Below, piece after piece: positions 12,980 through 23,626 of a stretch of DNA of 64,000 bases (its first letter is position 1; the number at the start of each line of letters is the position of its first letter). The translations under genes and the position numbers were made by a program. Under the pieces are notes generated by a model. That model was not told the origin of the DNA, searched no databases, and was given only the letters and a program-made list of their open reading frames with translations. Source of the stretch: Delphinapterus leucas (taxonomy: Eukaryota > Chordata > Mammalia > Artiodactyla > Monodontidae). The stretch covers positions 75,221,873 to 75,285,872 of the forward strand of contig NW_022098076.1 of NCBI RefSeq assembly GCF_002288925.2. Reading direction: 5' to 3'.

Positions 12980-13210
12980 GGTCCTGATCCGGAGGGGTCT
13001 GACCACCTGGATTTAAATGTCAACTCCACCACTTTCTTAGCTCTTGGTCTTAGAATAATTTCCTGAGCTGCAGTTTTGCTCATCTGAAAATGAAGAAAAT
13101 CATGCCCAGCTCAGGGTACTGAGTTTGTTGGGAGGAATCAAACAGATAACATTTACAAACTGTGAACCACAGTGCGGCCATGCACCATCAATGCTTGTTG
13201 ATGATAGCTC
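12980..13210 (+). repeat. MIR SINE
   Basis: 'ctgaccacctggatttaaatg', 'ccaccactttcttagctcttg', 'cctgagctgcagttttgctc', 'atctgaaaatgaagaaaatc' and 'ttgggaggaatcaaac' follow the plus-strand MIR order: box B-like region, core, then the 3' LINE-related end. Confidence 0.75.
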
Positions 13211-13299
13211 CTTTCCTAATGAGGCTCAGGGAAGTGTAGCACAGCCTCTGAAACCCAATAAGCATTCAGTGCAGCTTCACCAAATTCCCATGAGGGAGC

Positions 13300-13375
13300 T
13301 CGGGATCTTGTCTCTATTTTATGGATGAGGAAACTGAGGCTCAAAGATGTAAAGCACCCTGGACAGGTACTTTAT
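13300..13375 (-). repeat. MIR core fragment
   Basis: 'attttatggatgaggaaact' followed by 'gaggctcaaagatgtaaagc' is the antisense of the conserved MIR core. Confidence 0.6.
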
Positions 13376-13570
13376 ATAAAGTCTATTTTTAAATAAATCA
13401 ATTCCACCTATGATATCACCAGCTAAGGTGCTTAGGGAGACGTCTATGCATTAGGCTCTATTCTGCTTCCCTGATTTCTTCCCCCAAACACCATTTCCCA
13501 CATATCCAACATTACAGCATTTCAATTACAACCCCAAGTTATGGTAACCTAAGGTCATCCTCTTCCAACT

Positions 13571-13798
13571 CCTGCGTAATTCTTTTTGTTTTTGCGGTAC
13601 GCGGGCCTCTCACTGTTGTGGCCTCTCCCGTTGCGGAGCACAGGCTCCGAACGCGCAGGCTCAGCGGTCATGGCTCACGGGCCCAGCCGCTCCGCGGCAT
13701 GTGGGATCTTCCCGGACCGGGGCACGAACCCGCGTCCCCTGCATCGGCAGGCAGATTCTCAACCGCTGCGCCACCAGGGAAGCCCCCTGCGTAATTCT
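13571..13798 (-). mobile_element. Cetacean CHR-type tRNA SINE (young)
   Basis: The element is inserted in minus orientation at 13584-13785. Read on minus it starts 'ggcttccctggtggcgcag', continues through a tRNA-like box region 'ggttgagaatctgcctgcc' and 'cgggttcgtgccccggtccg', and ends in a short A-rich tail. The perfect 13-bp target-site duplication 'cctgcgtaattct' flanks it at 13571-13583 and 13786-13798. It is little diverged from the CHR consensus as I remember it. This tRNA-derived family is known from whales and, in older members, hippos. It is not a functional tRNA gene. Confidence 0.93.
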
Positions 13799-14189
13799 CG
13801 AAGAAGCTAAAATTCAGGTTTCTCACTGGTAAGAAAACTCAGGAAGTGAGCCGACTTCTCACACGCCCCTCTGTCCCGGCCTCCTCTTCTCCAGGCTGAA
13901 CCAGCTGACTCCTCCGTCTTTGTCTCAGAGACTCTTCTTGGACAATCCTTTCATCCTCTTTACGGTTTCTGCCCCAATTTTACTTATTTTTTTTTTTAAT
14001 TTAAAATCTTGATTGACTCTTGCAACTGTTTGTATTGTTGCACAACCAAAGTGTTAGTCACAATTTATGGAGCTGATTTCATGTAACTGAATTCTACGGT
14101 GTTTATTACTGTTAAGTACCTTCTTCCAGAAATTGGAGAGATGCTCCATTCTCCACGACGCACACATCCCCCACCCTGTTCTCTTCCTG
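13799..14189. other. No feature recognised
   Basis: Only a short T run near 13985-13999 stands out. Confidence 0.4.
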
Positions 14190-14345
14190 TGTAGCTGAAA
14201 CCACAATTTGTAACGGAGTGTTTATTTTGTGTTTAATGTTTATCTCTTCTCCCATGCTCTAAGGCACTATGAGGGCAGGGATCACATCTGTTTTGTTTCC
14301 CCAGCATTAGTTGTATACCCAGCATCTTATACTCAATAACTCAAT
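14190..14345 (+). repeat. L2 LINE 3' fragment
   Basis: 'ctctaaggcactatgagggc', 'agggatcacatctgttttgt' and 'ccccagcattagttgtatac' correspond in order to the L2 3' end ('agctccatgagggcagggattttgtctgttttgttcactgctgtatccccagc'). Confidence 0.75.
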
Positions 14346-14518
14346 CGTCTGAACTCTGGCTGCACATTAAATCATCAGAGGAGTTAACAAGTAAACAAAC
14401 AAGAAACTTACTGACGCTTGTCCAGACCTTCTGAACCAATCAGTCTGGGAGGCACCTGGGCGTCTGTAGTTTTAAAGGTCCTGTGATTCTTCTTGCTCAA
14501 GTAGAGCTACTGGTTCTA
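14346..14518 (+). mobile_element. MER5-like DNA transposon remnant
   Basis: 'tggctgcacattaaatcatcagagg', 'ctgaaccaatcagtctggga' and 'ggcacctgggcgtctgtagt' follow the MER5A (hAT-Charlie nonautonomous) order 'gtgcatcagaatcacctgga...ctgattcagtaggtctgggg...cctgagaatttgcattt'. It is a fossil without coding capacity. Confidence 0.65.
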
Positions 14519-16018
14519 GGCACGGTGACTTGCTGCTCTGTACGTTTTGTCTGCCTGTCTCCTCTCACCGGCACCAGTTTCTGTTCCTGCGTTGTTGGCT
14601 CTGCTCAATCCCTCATGCGCCCACTTTGGCCTGACACGTTCCTGAGCCCACCCTAACACATTGCTCCTTTGCTTTAAACCACTGTTTACGGCTGGCTACC
14701 TCCAAGACGCAGCTCCTGATGAAAACTGTGCAGACCCTGGGCCTCCTGTGTAATTCCGAGCCTGGCCCACCTCCTTAAAATTCTTTTATATTATTTTCCA
14801 CAAGCATGTGCTTCTGTTGACAGTTTCATAAGTGCGATTGATCTTGAGTTCCTTGACCTTTGCTGTGGTCCAGATGCTAAGGTGGCAGGAACTGCTTCCA
14901 TTTCCACAGTTTGAAATGTGTAACTGGAAAGTCGGACAAGAGGAGACTCTGGTCAAACCTCAGAAACTAGAGATGGGAGAGCAGGCGGGCAGAGTGGGTG
15001 TCTGGATCTGGACTATTACAGTTGATGTGCCAGAGGAGGCCGAGTGTGGACAAGAAAAGGCTCTTCATGGCCCTTTCCTGGCTTTGAGGATTTAAATCCA
15101 GCCTATGGAAGATCAGACTTTCAGCCTACCACTCAGGAAGATACATCCGATTTAAAGGGTGGATGCTATGGGGGCAAACTCAGCTCAGTGAAAGGAAGCA
15201 CCCGATTGTCAGAGCTGTCCTGTAGGCCAGTGAGGGTTTCCCAGAACCAACCATTTGCAAACCAGTCTCTTGATTTGTGCCATATTTCTGCACCACCTGT
15301 GCTATTATTTCCCTAATATTTTATATTTATCTAGTATTTTCTTTAAAGCAACTTTAAACCAATATGCTTTGTTTTATTTATTCTTGTCTTTAAAAAATAC
15401 CTATGAAATCATAGGTTAGATGTGTAAGTGACTGATACATACATATGTATAAGGTAATATACACATATATGTTTTTTCTAAATGTACGGAAGGTGATACT
15501 CCAGTATAGATACTGGTGGACTTTGATGGGAAACATGGTGGCCTTCTTTACTCCCATCATGAACCTGGGCCAGTGTGATAAGGTCAGATGAATCACTGAT
15601 TTCTAGCTAGGGGATGTTCCTCAGCGTCCCTGAGCTTCAATTTTCTCAAACACTGTATTCATCTCATGGGCTCTTGAGAGGATGAAAGGAATGAATACAC
15701 ATGTAGCAGGTATCGGTTATTAGCCGTGCCACTCAGAGCCCTTGCTATTCCTCACTTTCTACCTCAGATTAGAAGGGTGAGGGCGTTCCTGCAGGAGGAG
15801 AATACAGTTCTGGAGCTGGTTCTGGTGGGAGTATAGGGAGTCGAGAGCAGAGATTACAAACCAGCCTCCCATCTTCCGCTCTCTGTTATACTTCATTTGG
15901 CTTTAACTGTACTTTTAACATCTCGGGATGTGAACGCATGCCTGTAGTCTGGGTATGCACCTTCCTCCTCACTGCCCTCCCTTTTCCTACTGTCTTTACG
16001 GGGGTTGCATCCTTCCTG
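14519..16018. other. No gene recognised
   Basis: The frames at 14832-15095 and 15044-15316 (87 and 90 codons) overlap and carry no recognised domain. Around 15380-15475 is AT-rich with 'atacatacatatgtat'-like short repeats. 15650-15720 could be a decayed MIR but is not convincing. Confidence 0.4.
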
Positions 16019-16028
16019 GACACCCAGC

Positions 16029-16225
16029 CCTCATGATGTGTGAGTGTGCTTGTGGGATGTTTCTATGTGTGGTGTGTGTGTGCACAGTCTCTGTGTGGTA
16101 TGTGTATGTGTATATAGTACGTGTGGTCTTTGTGTGTGTGTGCTCTGTGGGGTTTTTGTATATGTGTGTGTGCATGGGAGGTGCGTATGGTATGTGTGTG
16201 TAGCGTATGCGGTGTGCTGTGTTTC
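16029..16225. repeat. Degenerate TG-rich tract
   Basis: Interrupted TG/TGTA/TGGG units run for about 200 bp. Translations of either strand give cysteine/valine- or threonine/histidine-rich strings, so the 121- and 137-codon frames here are repeat artefacts. Confidence 0.85.
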
Positions 16226-16677
16226 TAGCAACTCTGGGGGCAAAATCTCCCGAAGACACAGTTTCGGCCACTTCTGGGGCCTCTGGCCTCCCTTAGTCCG
16301 AAGCTCTTCCCAGCCCGTCCTTCTCGGCTTCTCCCACCCCACCCCTAGGAGTGCTCGTCTTTCTGCTTTCAGCCCCAAACCAAGATTCGCTTTCACAGGC
16401 CCTTTATGTCGCTGGAGCAGTGCCTCTCCTGGAGCCCAGCCCTCCCTCCTTTTCTGAAGGCCCTCAACCCCTGGGCAGGGTGTCAGAATTTCACTTTGAT
16501 CTGTTGTTCCCTGGAACCAGAATCACTTAATCTCATCAAGGGGAAAGTCAGAAAGTGTGCTGTTTACCTAATAATAATGATTAGCTCTGAGCAGCCGCTT
16601 GTACACACACAGTTGTTTAACCCAAATACAAGACCGTTTCGCTGGGGGTCCCCCAGATAGGAAACATGCTTTAGGGC
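16226..16677. other. No feature recognised
   Basis: Unremarkable mixed-composition sequence preceding the duplicated region. Confidence 0.4.
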
Positions 16678-16803
16678 ATCAGCACGGCCAGGCATGGGGA
16701 GCGATTTGCCAGGGTTTCACTTGGGGTTAATAATTCCTCCATCAGCACGGCCAGGCATGGGGAGCGATTTGCCAGGGTTTCACTTGGGGTTAATAATTCC
16801 TCC
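16678..16803. repeat. Perfect 63-bp tandem duplication
   Basis: 16678-16740 and 16741-16803 are identical over 63 bp; each begins 'atcagcacggccaggcatgg' and ends 'ttaataattcctcc'. The second unit ends two bases before the left edge of the 6.2-kb duplication. This 63-bp unit is not present at the second copy's left edge (23007), so it lies outside the large duplication. Confidence 0.95.
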
Positions 16804-17424
16804 ACCACCATGACCAGGGGTGCTGGCTAACCTCAGGTTTTGATCCAGATTTTCTCCAAACTAGGCCCCCATTTGTCACTTTCCCTCCCTGAGCTCTATG
16901 ATTTTGTGTTGCTGTTTCTGTGTTTTCCAAAAGACTTACTCATGAACTATGTGTACTTTTCCCCATGAAATGCCAATAGAATTGTGAGGACAAAGTGAAA
17001 AAGATTCCTCCCGTTTGGATTCTGGGCTATAAACCAGGTTTCTGTAGAGGCCAGTCATTTAGGGGCGATTAAGTGTGTGTGTTTAGAACCTGCACCTTAG
17101 CTAGAATGATCGATTAATATAACTCCTGGACTTCATGGTGTCTGGGGGAAAGTTGAAGTCAAAAAATGTTCCACACACAAATGTCCAGTACTTCGGGGCT
17201 GCAAATAGTTCAAAGACTTTCATTGTAGCCTTTGTGAGCTTCCAGCCTGGGGTCTCTGGCTTGTGACCATGGAAGAACCATTGGGGTTGGTCCTGGGAGA
17301 AATTCCACTGAAAGGACAAGGGCTCAAGGGAGCTCTCCTGTATCTGTCAGGAATCAGAGACTCATTTGCTCATTAACTCCCTGGAAAGCACTTTGGGGAA
17401 GGAGTAAGAGTCAGGTACTGCAAT

Positions 17425-17527
17425 GGCAATCATATTGCAATATATAAATTATCAAATCAATATGTTGTATACCTTAAACTTACACAATGTTACATGTCAA
17501 ATATTTTTCAATTATAAAAAAATGTAA
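17425..17527 (+). mobile_element. Old L1 3'-end fragment (copy 1)
   Basis: 'atatgttgtataccttaaac', 'ttacacaatgttacatgtca' and a terminal 'ttcaattataaaaaaatg' are the 3' terminus of an L1MA-like 3' UTR in plus orientation. It is repeated at 23627-23729. Confidence 0.65.
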
Positions 17528-18072
17528 AGAAAAGTCAGGTGTCCTGTGATCCATAGTCATGGATCTCACTGGAGAAGATGTGGAAAGCGGGAGATGTCAC
17601 TCAAAAATCTGGATTTCTGGCTTCTTCTTAAAAGTCCTGAAAGTCGAGCCCCCCTGGTCCACATTCCCACTCACACCCCTAGTAAGATTCCCCCTCCAGC
17701 CAGGCATGGACCTGTGGTTTGCCTTGGCTCCCACCCTCCCTCCCATCCCTGCTCTGGCTGGCTCCTCTCCTGGGAGTCTGAGGTCCTACCAGATGAAGCT
17801 GACGGGACATCCCCCCCAGGATGAGAGAGTGATGGAAAGTTGTGAGTATCAGAGGCTGAGCGGGTGGTGTTGATGCCCCAGGAATGAAAGTCAGATGTTA
17901 AGAAACCACTTCCTGCAGCCAGAATTGTGACAGCCTGTGATGGAAGGCGAAAGGAAAACTACTGAGGGCTCCATCCCTAAAGAAACTTCAGAAAGCAGAG
18001 GCCAGCTGTTTGACACGGTCACAGGGAGGTCTTGCCCCGAAGCATGAATAATTCCTCCCAGTTCCTTTCAGC

Positions 18073-18514
18073 CATAGGGTTCTTTTTTTTTTTTTTTAAC
18101 ATCTTTATTGGAGTATAATTGCTTTACAATGTGTGTTAGTTTCTGCTTTATAACAAAGTGAATCAGTTATACATATGTTCCCATATCTCTTCCCTCTTGC
18201 ATTTCCCTCCCACCCTCCCTATCCCACCCCTGTAGGTGGTCACAAAGCACCGAGCTGATCTCCCTGTGCTATGCAGCTGCTTCCCACTAGCTATCTACCT
18301 TACATTTGGTAGTGTATATATGTCCATGCCTCTCTCTCACTTTGTCCCAGCTTACCCTTCCCCCTCCCCGTATCCTCAAGTCCATTCTCTAGTAGATCTG
18401 TGTCTTTATTCCCGTCTTACCCCTTAACGGTTCTTCATGAACGTTTTTTTATCTGCCTGTCTCAACATTTCTCATAGGGTTCTTATTCTAAGAGAAATGT
18501 TGAGACAGGCAGAT
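18073..18514 (-). mobile_element. L1 3' UTR insertion with inverted 5' filler (copy 1)
   Basis: A minus-strand cetartiodactyl L1 3' UTR (18085-18450, poly-T then 'aacatctttattggagtata') is flanked by the 12-bp duplication 'catagggttctt' at 18073-18084 and 18473-18484. Between the L1 body and the right duplication lie 22 bases, 18451-18472. Extended by one base into the duplication they are a perfect 23-bp reverse complement of flanking DNA at 18492-18514. This looks like a retrotransposition junction whose 5' end was finished by copying nearby target DNA in inverted orientation. Confidence 0.85.
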
Positions 18515-19365
18515 GAGAATTTGCTCTGATTTCTTTAAGGAGTTGCTAAATAACCCTTGGTCCCTACACATTCTTCCCTTTTGTGCTCAGCTTAAAAAAA
18601 AAAAAAAAGACTTGATTTTTTCTTCCAGAAAGTGCAGTTAGTATCACACTGTGAAGGCGAAGAGAAGACTAGAGGATGAAGATGGGGCAGAGGAGAAGCC
18701 ATGAGCAGGCTGCTCTCAGGGAATGACACCAAGCAGCAAGAAAGGTAGGCGTCTTTGCAGAGAAAGCTCTCTCGGAAAAAGCAAGTTTTGTGTCAATGCC
18801 AGTGAACGCTGCATATTCATCGAAAGAAATATGACTTAATTAATCTAGGGAAGGAGTATGGACTGACCTGGCCACCAACTCATTCAAAATAAGACTGTAC
18901 TACGTTTTATGGGAGAGCTGCTAATGTCCAGGTGGAAGGGAAGGTAGTGAGGGAGACAGGTCAGGCATTACATGGATGAGGATGCTTGAGGGTTCCACAG
19001 TGGGGTGGCCTCCATGACTTGTGGAAGACACTAAGAGATATTTGGGGCAGCCTCCCAGCATGTGGACTGGAGGGCAATGTCAGTGTAAGGACTTCCATTT
19101 TTTTTTTTTTTTTTTTTTGGAATGAGACCGGGCTTTGAAAATATAAGAAAAAGAAAAGAGAAGGAAGCAGAACATAAGAATGTCCATGGGAGCTGGTGAA
19201 AACAGAGCCTGGTGCTGAGGCAGGACTGAGATGGAGAGCATTTGTCCCAGGGCAACTGTCTCCACATTCTCACCTGAGATATTTGTAACCATCTCAAGTC
19301 GTTGCAACCAGACACTGTGGTCTCTATATACTTTTCTTGTGATTTTTTTTTCCTTCTTAGCTTAA
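18515..19365. other. No gene recognised (copy 1)
   Basis: Contains a 15-A run at 18594-18608 and a 21-T run at about 19098-19118, possibly retroelement tails whose bodies I cannot identify. Confidence 0.4.
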
Positions 19366-19450
19366 AGGACTGCGCTCAGAGTGATGCAGATAAAGCTGAT
19401 AAGCAGAGTGAGCACTTGCTAAGGGTCACCGAGTAGAAATAGAGACGGGG
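19366..19450 (-). repeat. MIR-like fragment (copy 1)
   Basis: 'ataaagctgataagcagagtgagcacttgctaagggtcacc' resembles a diverged antisense MIR core. It is repeated at 25568-25652. Confidence 0.35.
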
Positions 19451-20189
19451 GAGCCTAGAGAGAGGTGGCTGACATTTCAGCCTTCGTTATATGATTTTCA
19501 CGTCAGATCCTTCTAGGTCTTCCTGTAAGGCTGGTGCCTCCTGGGCTGGCAGGGGCAGATGAACCAGAGTCATCAGTAAGAAGGGGCACCTCAATGAAGG
19601 GAGGATGGCACAGCCAGGGCAAATGAGGCCCTGGGTACTTCCCAGGAGGCAGCGAAGTTAGCATTCATTTCTAAGTCCATTTAGTCTATGGTTGTTGAAA
19701 GGGGTGCCCAGAGATTTAAACTAATATGTCTAAGGCCAGGGCAAAGGCCTGGGCAAATGCAACCTTTTCGTTTGTGGAGAAGGTGTTCTCTGAGCCTAAC
19801 ACAAGTGATCTTCCATATTGAGAAATGCACTGAAAACCATCCTTCTGAAGTTTGAGGTCCTGGAAGGGTCAAGAGCTGAGAAAGCCCTAAGGACTGTGGG
19901 TGCTGCAGCCCCTTTTTCTAGGGACAAAGGCCAGAACTTGAAAACTGGTCTGGACTTGGGACAGGACCACACAGAGGCCGAGGGTTCAAGGCTAGGAGCT
20001 TTTGACTTCTAACTCTCTGTAGGCTGACGTATGGGTGGGGTGGAGGTCTGAGGCCTCTCTCAGCTCACAGAGGCAGTGGTTCTAGACTTCTCACCCTCTC
20101 CAAGCCAGCAACACTGTGTGTCCTGGGAACGCAAGAGTCACTCTTGTAGGACTGGAAAAGAAGACACCTGCCTTTTCTGGCACGATCTT
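19451..20189. other. No gene recognised (copy 1)
   Basis: The frames 19818-20012 (plus) and 19681-19872 (minus) overlap on opposite strands and have no recognisable domain. Confidence 0.4.
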
Positions 20190-20370
20190 TAATAAGTAGA
20201 CTCAGGAAATTGAGTATAAGTCAGAGTGCTGATTCTATGAGCTACGTGACCTCAGGCAGGGGACTAGCCTCTTGGAGCTCAATTTCATCAGAAACACAAA
20301 GAGGGTGGGTTGAATGATGTCTAAGCAACCTTCTGACCACAGTATTTTATGATTCTGTGTTCTGTGACCC
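20190..20370 (+). repeat. MIR SINE (copy 1)
   Basis: 'gagctacgtgacctcaggca', 'ggagctcaatttcatcagaa' and 'gggttgaatgatgtctaagc' follow the plus-strand MIR order. It is repeated at 26392-26572. Confidence 0.6.
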
Positions 20371-20784
20371 CTGTCTTCCTTGGGAGGCTCTTCAATCATT
20401 CTTTTCATTACTATTGCCTTTGTTCATATTAATAATTGCGTTTTATTATTACTCCTCAGTCTGATTGACTGACTGGAGCACAAGGACAATCAGTCCTTAT
20501 GACAAGGACAGCAGCCAGGCATCGTTTAAGCAGTCATGGTTGAAACAGAAATTCTGTGGGAGCTGAAGTGACGGTCACTAATGCTCCCACCCTCCAGGGC
20601 TCATCCAGCAGACTTTTTCTCCTGGGTAGGGCAGGAGTCTGGGGTGATCCCAGGTTGCATGAGGGAGGCGTGACTTTGTCATTTGGGGAAAAAGGGTCCA
20701 GTGTCCCGTTTTTGCTCAGGGCAGATGGCAGCTCTTTTAAATTTTATGCTTAAGTTTAGTGCTGATTTGGGAGGATTTTGAAGA
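20371..20784. other. No feature recognised (copy 1)
   Basis: Mixed sequence with an ATT-rich patch at about 20425-20455. The frame at 20556-20753 has no recognisable domain. Confidence 0.35.
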
Positions 20785-21020
20785 GGCAGCATGGAGTACT
20801 GGATAAGAGCACGAGCTCTAGAGGCGGAATGAAGGATTGCATATTCCAGCTCCCCTACCTGATTAACTGTGCATACTCAGAGAAGTTATTTCTTCTCTGT
20901 GTCTCAGTTTTCTCGTCTGTAAAATGGGCATAATCCCAGGTCCTATTTCACAGGGCTATTGGAGGATTGAGTGAATACATGTTAGAGCAAAGCCTGACTA
21001 ATAGTGACTATTGTGATGAT
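20785..21020 (+). repeat. Well-preserved MIR SINE (copy 1)
   Basis: 'gcatggagtactggataaga', 'gagaagttatttcttctctg', 'tgtctcagttttctcgtctg', 'taaaatgggcataatcccag' and 'ggaggattgagtgaatacat' span almost the whole MIR consensus in plus orientation. Confidence 0.9.
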
Positions 21021-21059
21021 CTTCTCAACCACCTTGTTACACAAATAATAGGAGTGAGG

Positions 21060-21096
21060 CTGAGAGAGAGAGAGAGAGACAGAGAGAGAGAGAATG
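21060..21096. repeat. GA microsatellite (copy 1)
   Basis: (GA)n with a single 'gac' interruption. The second copy has the same number of units at 27262-27298, which is notable because such tracts change length quickly. Confidence 0.9.
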
Positions 21097-21769
21097 AGAA
21101 TGACTTGACCATGAGCACGTGGCCAGTGGTGGCAGAGTTGGATGAATGCTTTGTTCTCCTGATTTGGTGGTGGTCTTGAGGGTCATGCTACCTCCCTGGA
21201 TTTCCTATAACATACTCCAAACAATTTTTCTAAACGTGTGTCACCTACTCCCAGCACTGATCACAGCCAGCCAGCCCGGCTGTCCCAGTGTTGCCTGCAC
21301 ACACGCAGCAGTCCAGCTTCCCCATCTCTACCCTGGGATTTCCTTCCTGCTTTTCTCTACCACTTTCGGGGAGCACATCCAGGCCTCTCCTGGAAGTGTG
21401 GACACTTCCCAGACTCCTCCAAGGCACAGCCCCCTCTAAATGCCCTTATTCCTATTGCCTGTGCTTCACCTTAAGGTATGGGTCACCTTGCATGGTCATT
21501 GCTACCTGGTCCCTGCTGTCAAGAACTTTGTGGGCACTCTCATTTGGGGCTTAACACCTACTGAACTTCACCCTCTCTTGCTGGAAGCTTCCCTCCTGCA
21601 CTCCCATGACCTAGTAGCCTGCCCTAATTCTCTCCTTCCTTTGCTGCAAATGAGATGGGTCGTGGCAGAGCCCACTGCTCTGTACTCCTTTTCACACTGA
21701 ACACTTCTGCTTACTTGCTAATGAAAATCCAGCCAAGCAGCCCCTCCTTCATGAGCACAAAGAGAAACT
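21097..21769. other. No gene recognised (copy 1)
   Basis: Several overlapping plus-strand frames (21146-21439, 21238-21474, 21288-21554, 21440-21700; 78-97 codons) occupy all phases, which argues for low stop density in GC-richer DNA, not for a gene. Confidence 0.4.
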
Positions 21770-22103
21770 CAACTAATGGAGACATAGACATAGAGAATGG
21801 ACTTGAAGACATGGTGGGGGAGGGGGAATCTGGGGCGAAGTGAGAGTAGCAGCGACATATATACACTATCATGTAAAATAGATAGCTAGTGGGAAGCAAC
21901 AGCATAGCACAGGGAGATCAGCTCGGTGCTTTGCGACAACCTAGAGGGGTGGGATGGGGAGGGTGGGAGGGAGACGCAAGAGGGCGGGGATATGGGGACA
22001 TGTGTATGCATATGGCTGATTCGCTTTGTTGTACAACAGGAACTAACACAGTATTGTGAAGCAATTATACCCCAATAGAGATCTATTAAAAAAAAAACAA
22101 CTA
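21770..22103 (+). mobile_element. L1 3' UTR insertion, plus strand (copy 1)
   Basis: From about 21776 the sequence follows the cetartiodactyl L1 3' UTR: 'tagagaatggacttgaagac', 'atagatagctagtgggaagc', 'cacagggagatcagctcggt', 'gtgggatggggagggtggga', ending 'aagcaattataccccaatag' and a 10-A tail at 22088-22097. A short 6-bp repeat 'caacta' (21770-21775 and 22098-22103) may be the target duplication. Confidence 0.85.
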
Positions 22104-22297
22104 GGGATCTCTGTGATTCCAAGACAGCCCAGAGCTCATGAACCCTTATAAGAGGAAACATTTACGATAGGGTTGGAATTAAAGTATTTTCCCCAGCACA
22201 CAACTATGTGTTGACTCTTTTCGAAGAAGCAGGTTAAGGAGCAAAGAACTGAATTTCCATTTTAAATACTGGTTTGCAGTTGCACAAGTCATTTTCC

Positions 22298-23006
22298 AAA
22301 CTCTTCTTTCTCTCTTTTTTCATTTAACATCATTATTAGAGTATAATTGCTTTACAATGGCGTGTAACTTTCTGCTGTATGACAAAGTGAGTCAGCTATA
22401 TGTATACATGTATCCCCATATCCCTTCCCTCTTGCATCTCCCTCCCACCCTCCCTATCCCACCCCTATAGGTAGGCACAAAGCACCGAGCTGATCTCCCT
22501 GTGCTATGCAGCTGCTTCCTACTAGCTATCTACCTTACGTTTGGTAGTGTATATATGTCCCTGCCACTCTCTCACTTCATCCCAGCCTACCTTCCCCTTC
22601 CTCGTGTCCTCAAGTCCATTCTCTATATCTGTGTCTTTATTCCTGTCCTGCCCCTAGGTTCTTCAGAACCTTTTTTTTTTTTTTTAGATTCCAGATATAT
22701 GTGTTAGCATATGGTATTTGTTTTCCTCTTTCTGACTTACTTCACTTTGTATGACAGACTCTAGGTCCATCCACCTCACGACAAATAACTCAATTTTGTT
22801 TCCTTTTATGGCTGAGTAATATTCCATTGTATATATGAGCCACATCTTCTTTATCCATTCATCCAATGATGGACACTTAGGTTGCTTCCATGTCCCGGCT
22901 ATTGTAAATAGTGCTGCAATGAACATTGTGGTACATGACTCTTCTTGAATTATGGTTTTCTCAGGGTATATGCCCAGTAGTGGGATTGCTGGGTTGTATG
23001 GTAGTT
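22298..23006 (-). mobile_element. L1 3' end truncated by the duplication join (copy 1)
   Basis: This is the first 695 bp of the copy-2 L1 as read from its 3' end (22312-23006), including the terminal coding part of ORF2 (22684 onward) and the 3' UTR. It stops at the duplication join and not at an L1 boundary, and no target duplication follows it. The left flank 22298-22311 matches that of the complete element at 28500-28513. It is therefore a by-product of the duplication, not an independent insertion. Confidence 0.92.
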
Positions 23007-23626
23007 CCACCATGACCAGGGGTGCTGGCTAACCTCAGGTTTTGATCCAGATTTTCTCCAAACTAGGCCCCCATTTGTCACTTTCCCTCCCTGAGCTCTA
23101 TGATTTTGTGTTGCTGTTTCTGTGTTTTCCAAAAGACTTACTCATGAACTATGTGTACTTTTCCCCATGAAATGCCAATAGAATTGTGAGGACAAAGTGA
23201 AAAAGATTCCTCCCGTTTGGATTCTGGGCTATAAACCAGGTTTCTGTAGAGGCCAGTCATTTAGGGGCGATTAAGTGTGTGTGTTTAGAACCTGCACCTT
23301 AGCTAGAATGATCGATTAATATAACTCCTGGACTTCATGGTGTCTGGGGGAAAGTTGAAGTCAAAAAATGTTCCACACACAAATGTCCAGTACTTCGGGG
23401 CTGCAAATAGTTCAAAGACTTTCATTGTAGCCTTTGTGAGCTTCCAGCCTGGGGTCTCTGGCTTGTGACCATGGAAGAACCATTGGGGTTGGTCCTGGGA
23501 GAAATTCCACTGAAAGGACAAGGGCTCAAGGGAGCTCTCCTGTATCTGTCAGGAATCAGAGACTCATTTGCTCATTAACTCCCTGGAAAGCACTTTGGGG
23601 AAGGAGTAAGAGTCAGGTACTGCAAT

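Larger units (their letters stand above)
16805..23006 (+). repeat. 6,202-bp tandem duplication, copy 1
   Basis: Every landmark in this block recurs exactly 6,202 bp downstream in the same orientation. Flanks diverge abruptly: 16804 is A where 23006 is T. At the far end, copy 1 reads 'gtagttccaccatg' where copy 2 reads 'gtagttctattttt', so the join has one base of shared identity (C). The unit holds an old L1 3' end, L1 3' UTR pieces in both orientations, MIR copies and the last ~0.7 kb of the L1 whose remainder follows copy 2. I saw no difference between copies, including homopolymer lengths. Confidence 0.96.

Noticed and set aside
12722..13066. 114-codon leucine-rich frame
   Set aside because: Derived from a CT-rich low-complexity tract and a MIR.
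13584..13785. tRNA gene
   Set aside because: The box-like sequences belong to a tRNA-derived SINE with tail and target duplication; no intact cloverleaf is evident.
16031..16457. Cys/Val-rich and His/Thr-rich proteins
   Set aside because: Translations of a degenerate TG repeat.
16678..16803. CRISPR-like or satellite array
   Set aside because: Only two directly abutting units without spacers; the window is mammalian.
22298..23006. Independent L1 insertion
   Set aside because: It ends at the duplication join with no target duplication and has the same left flank as the complete element.
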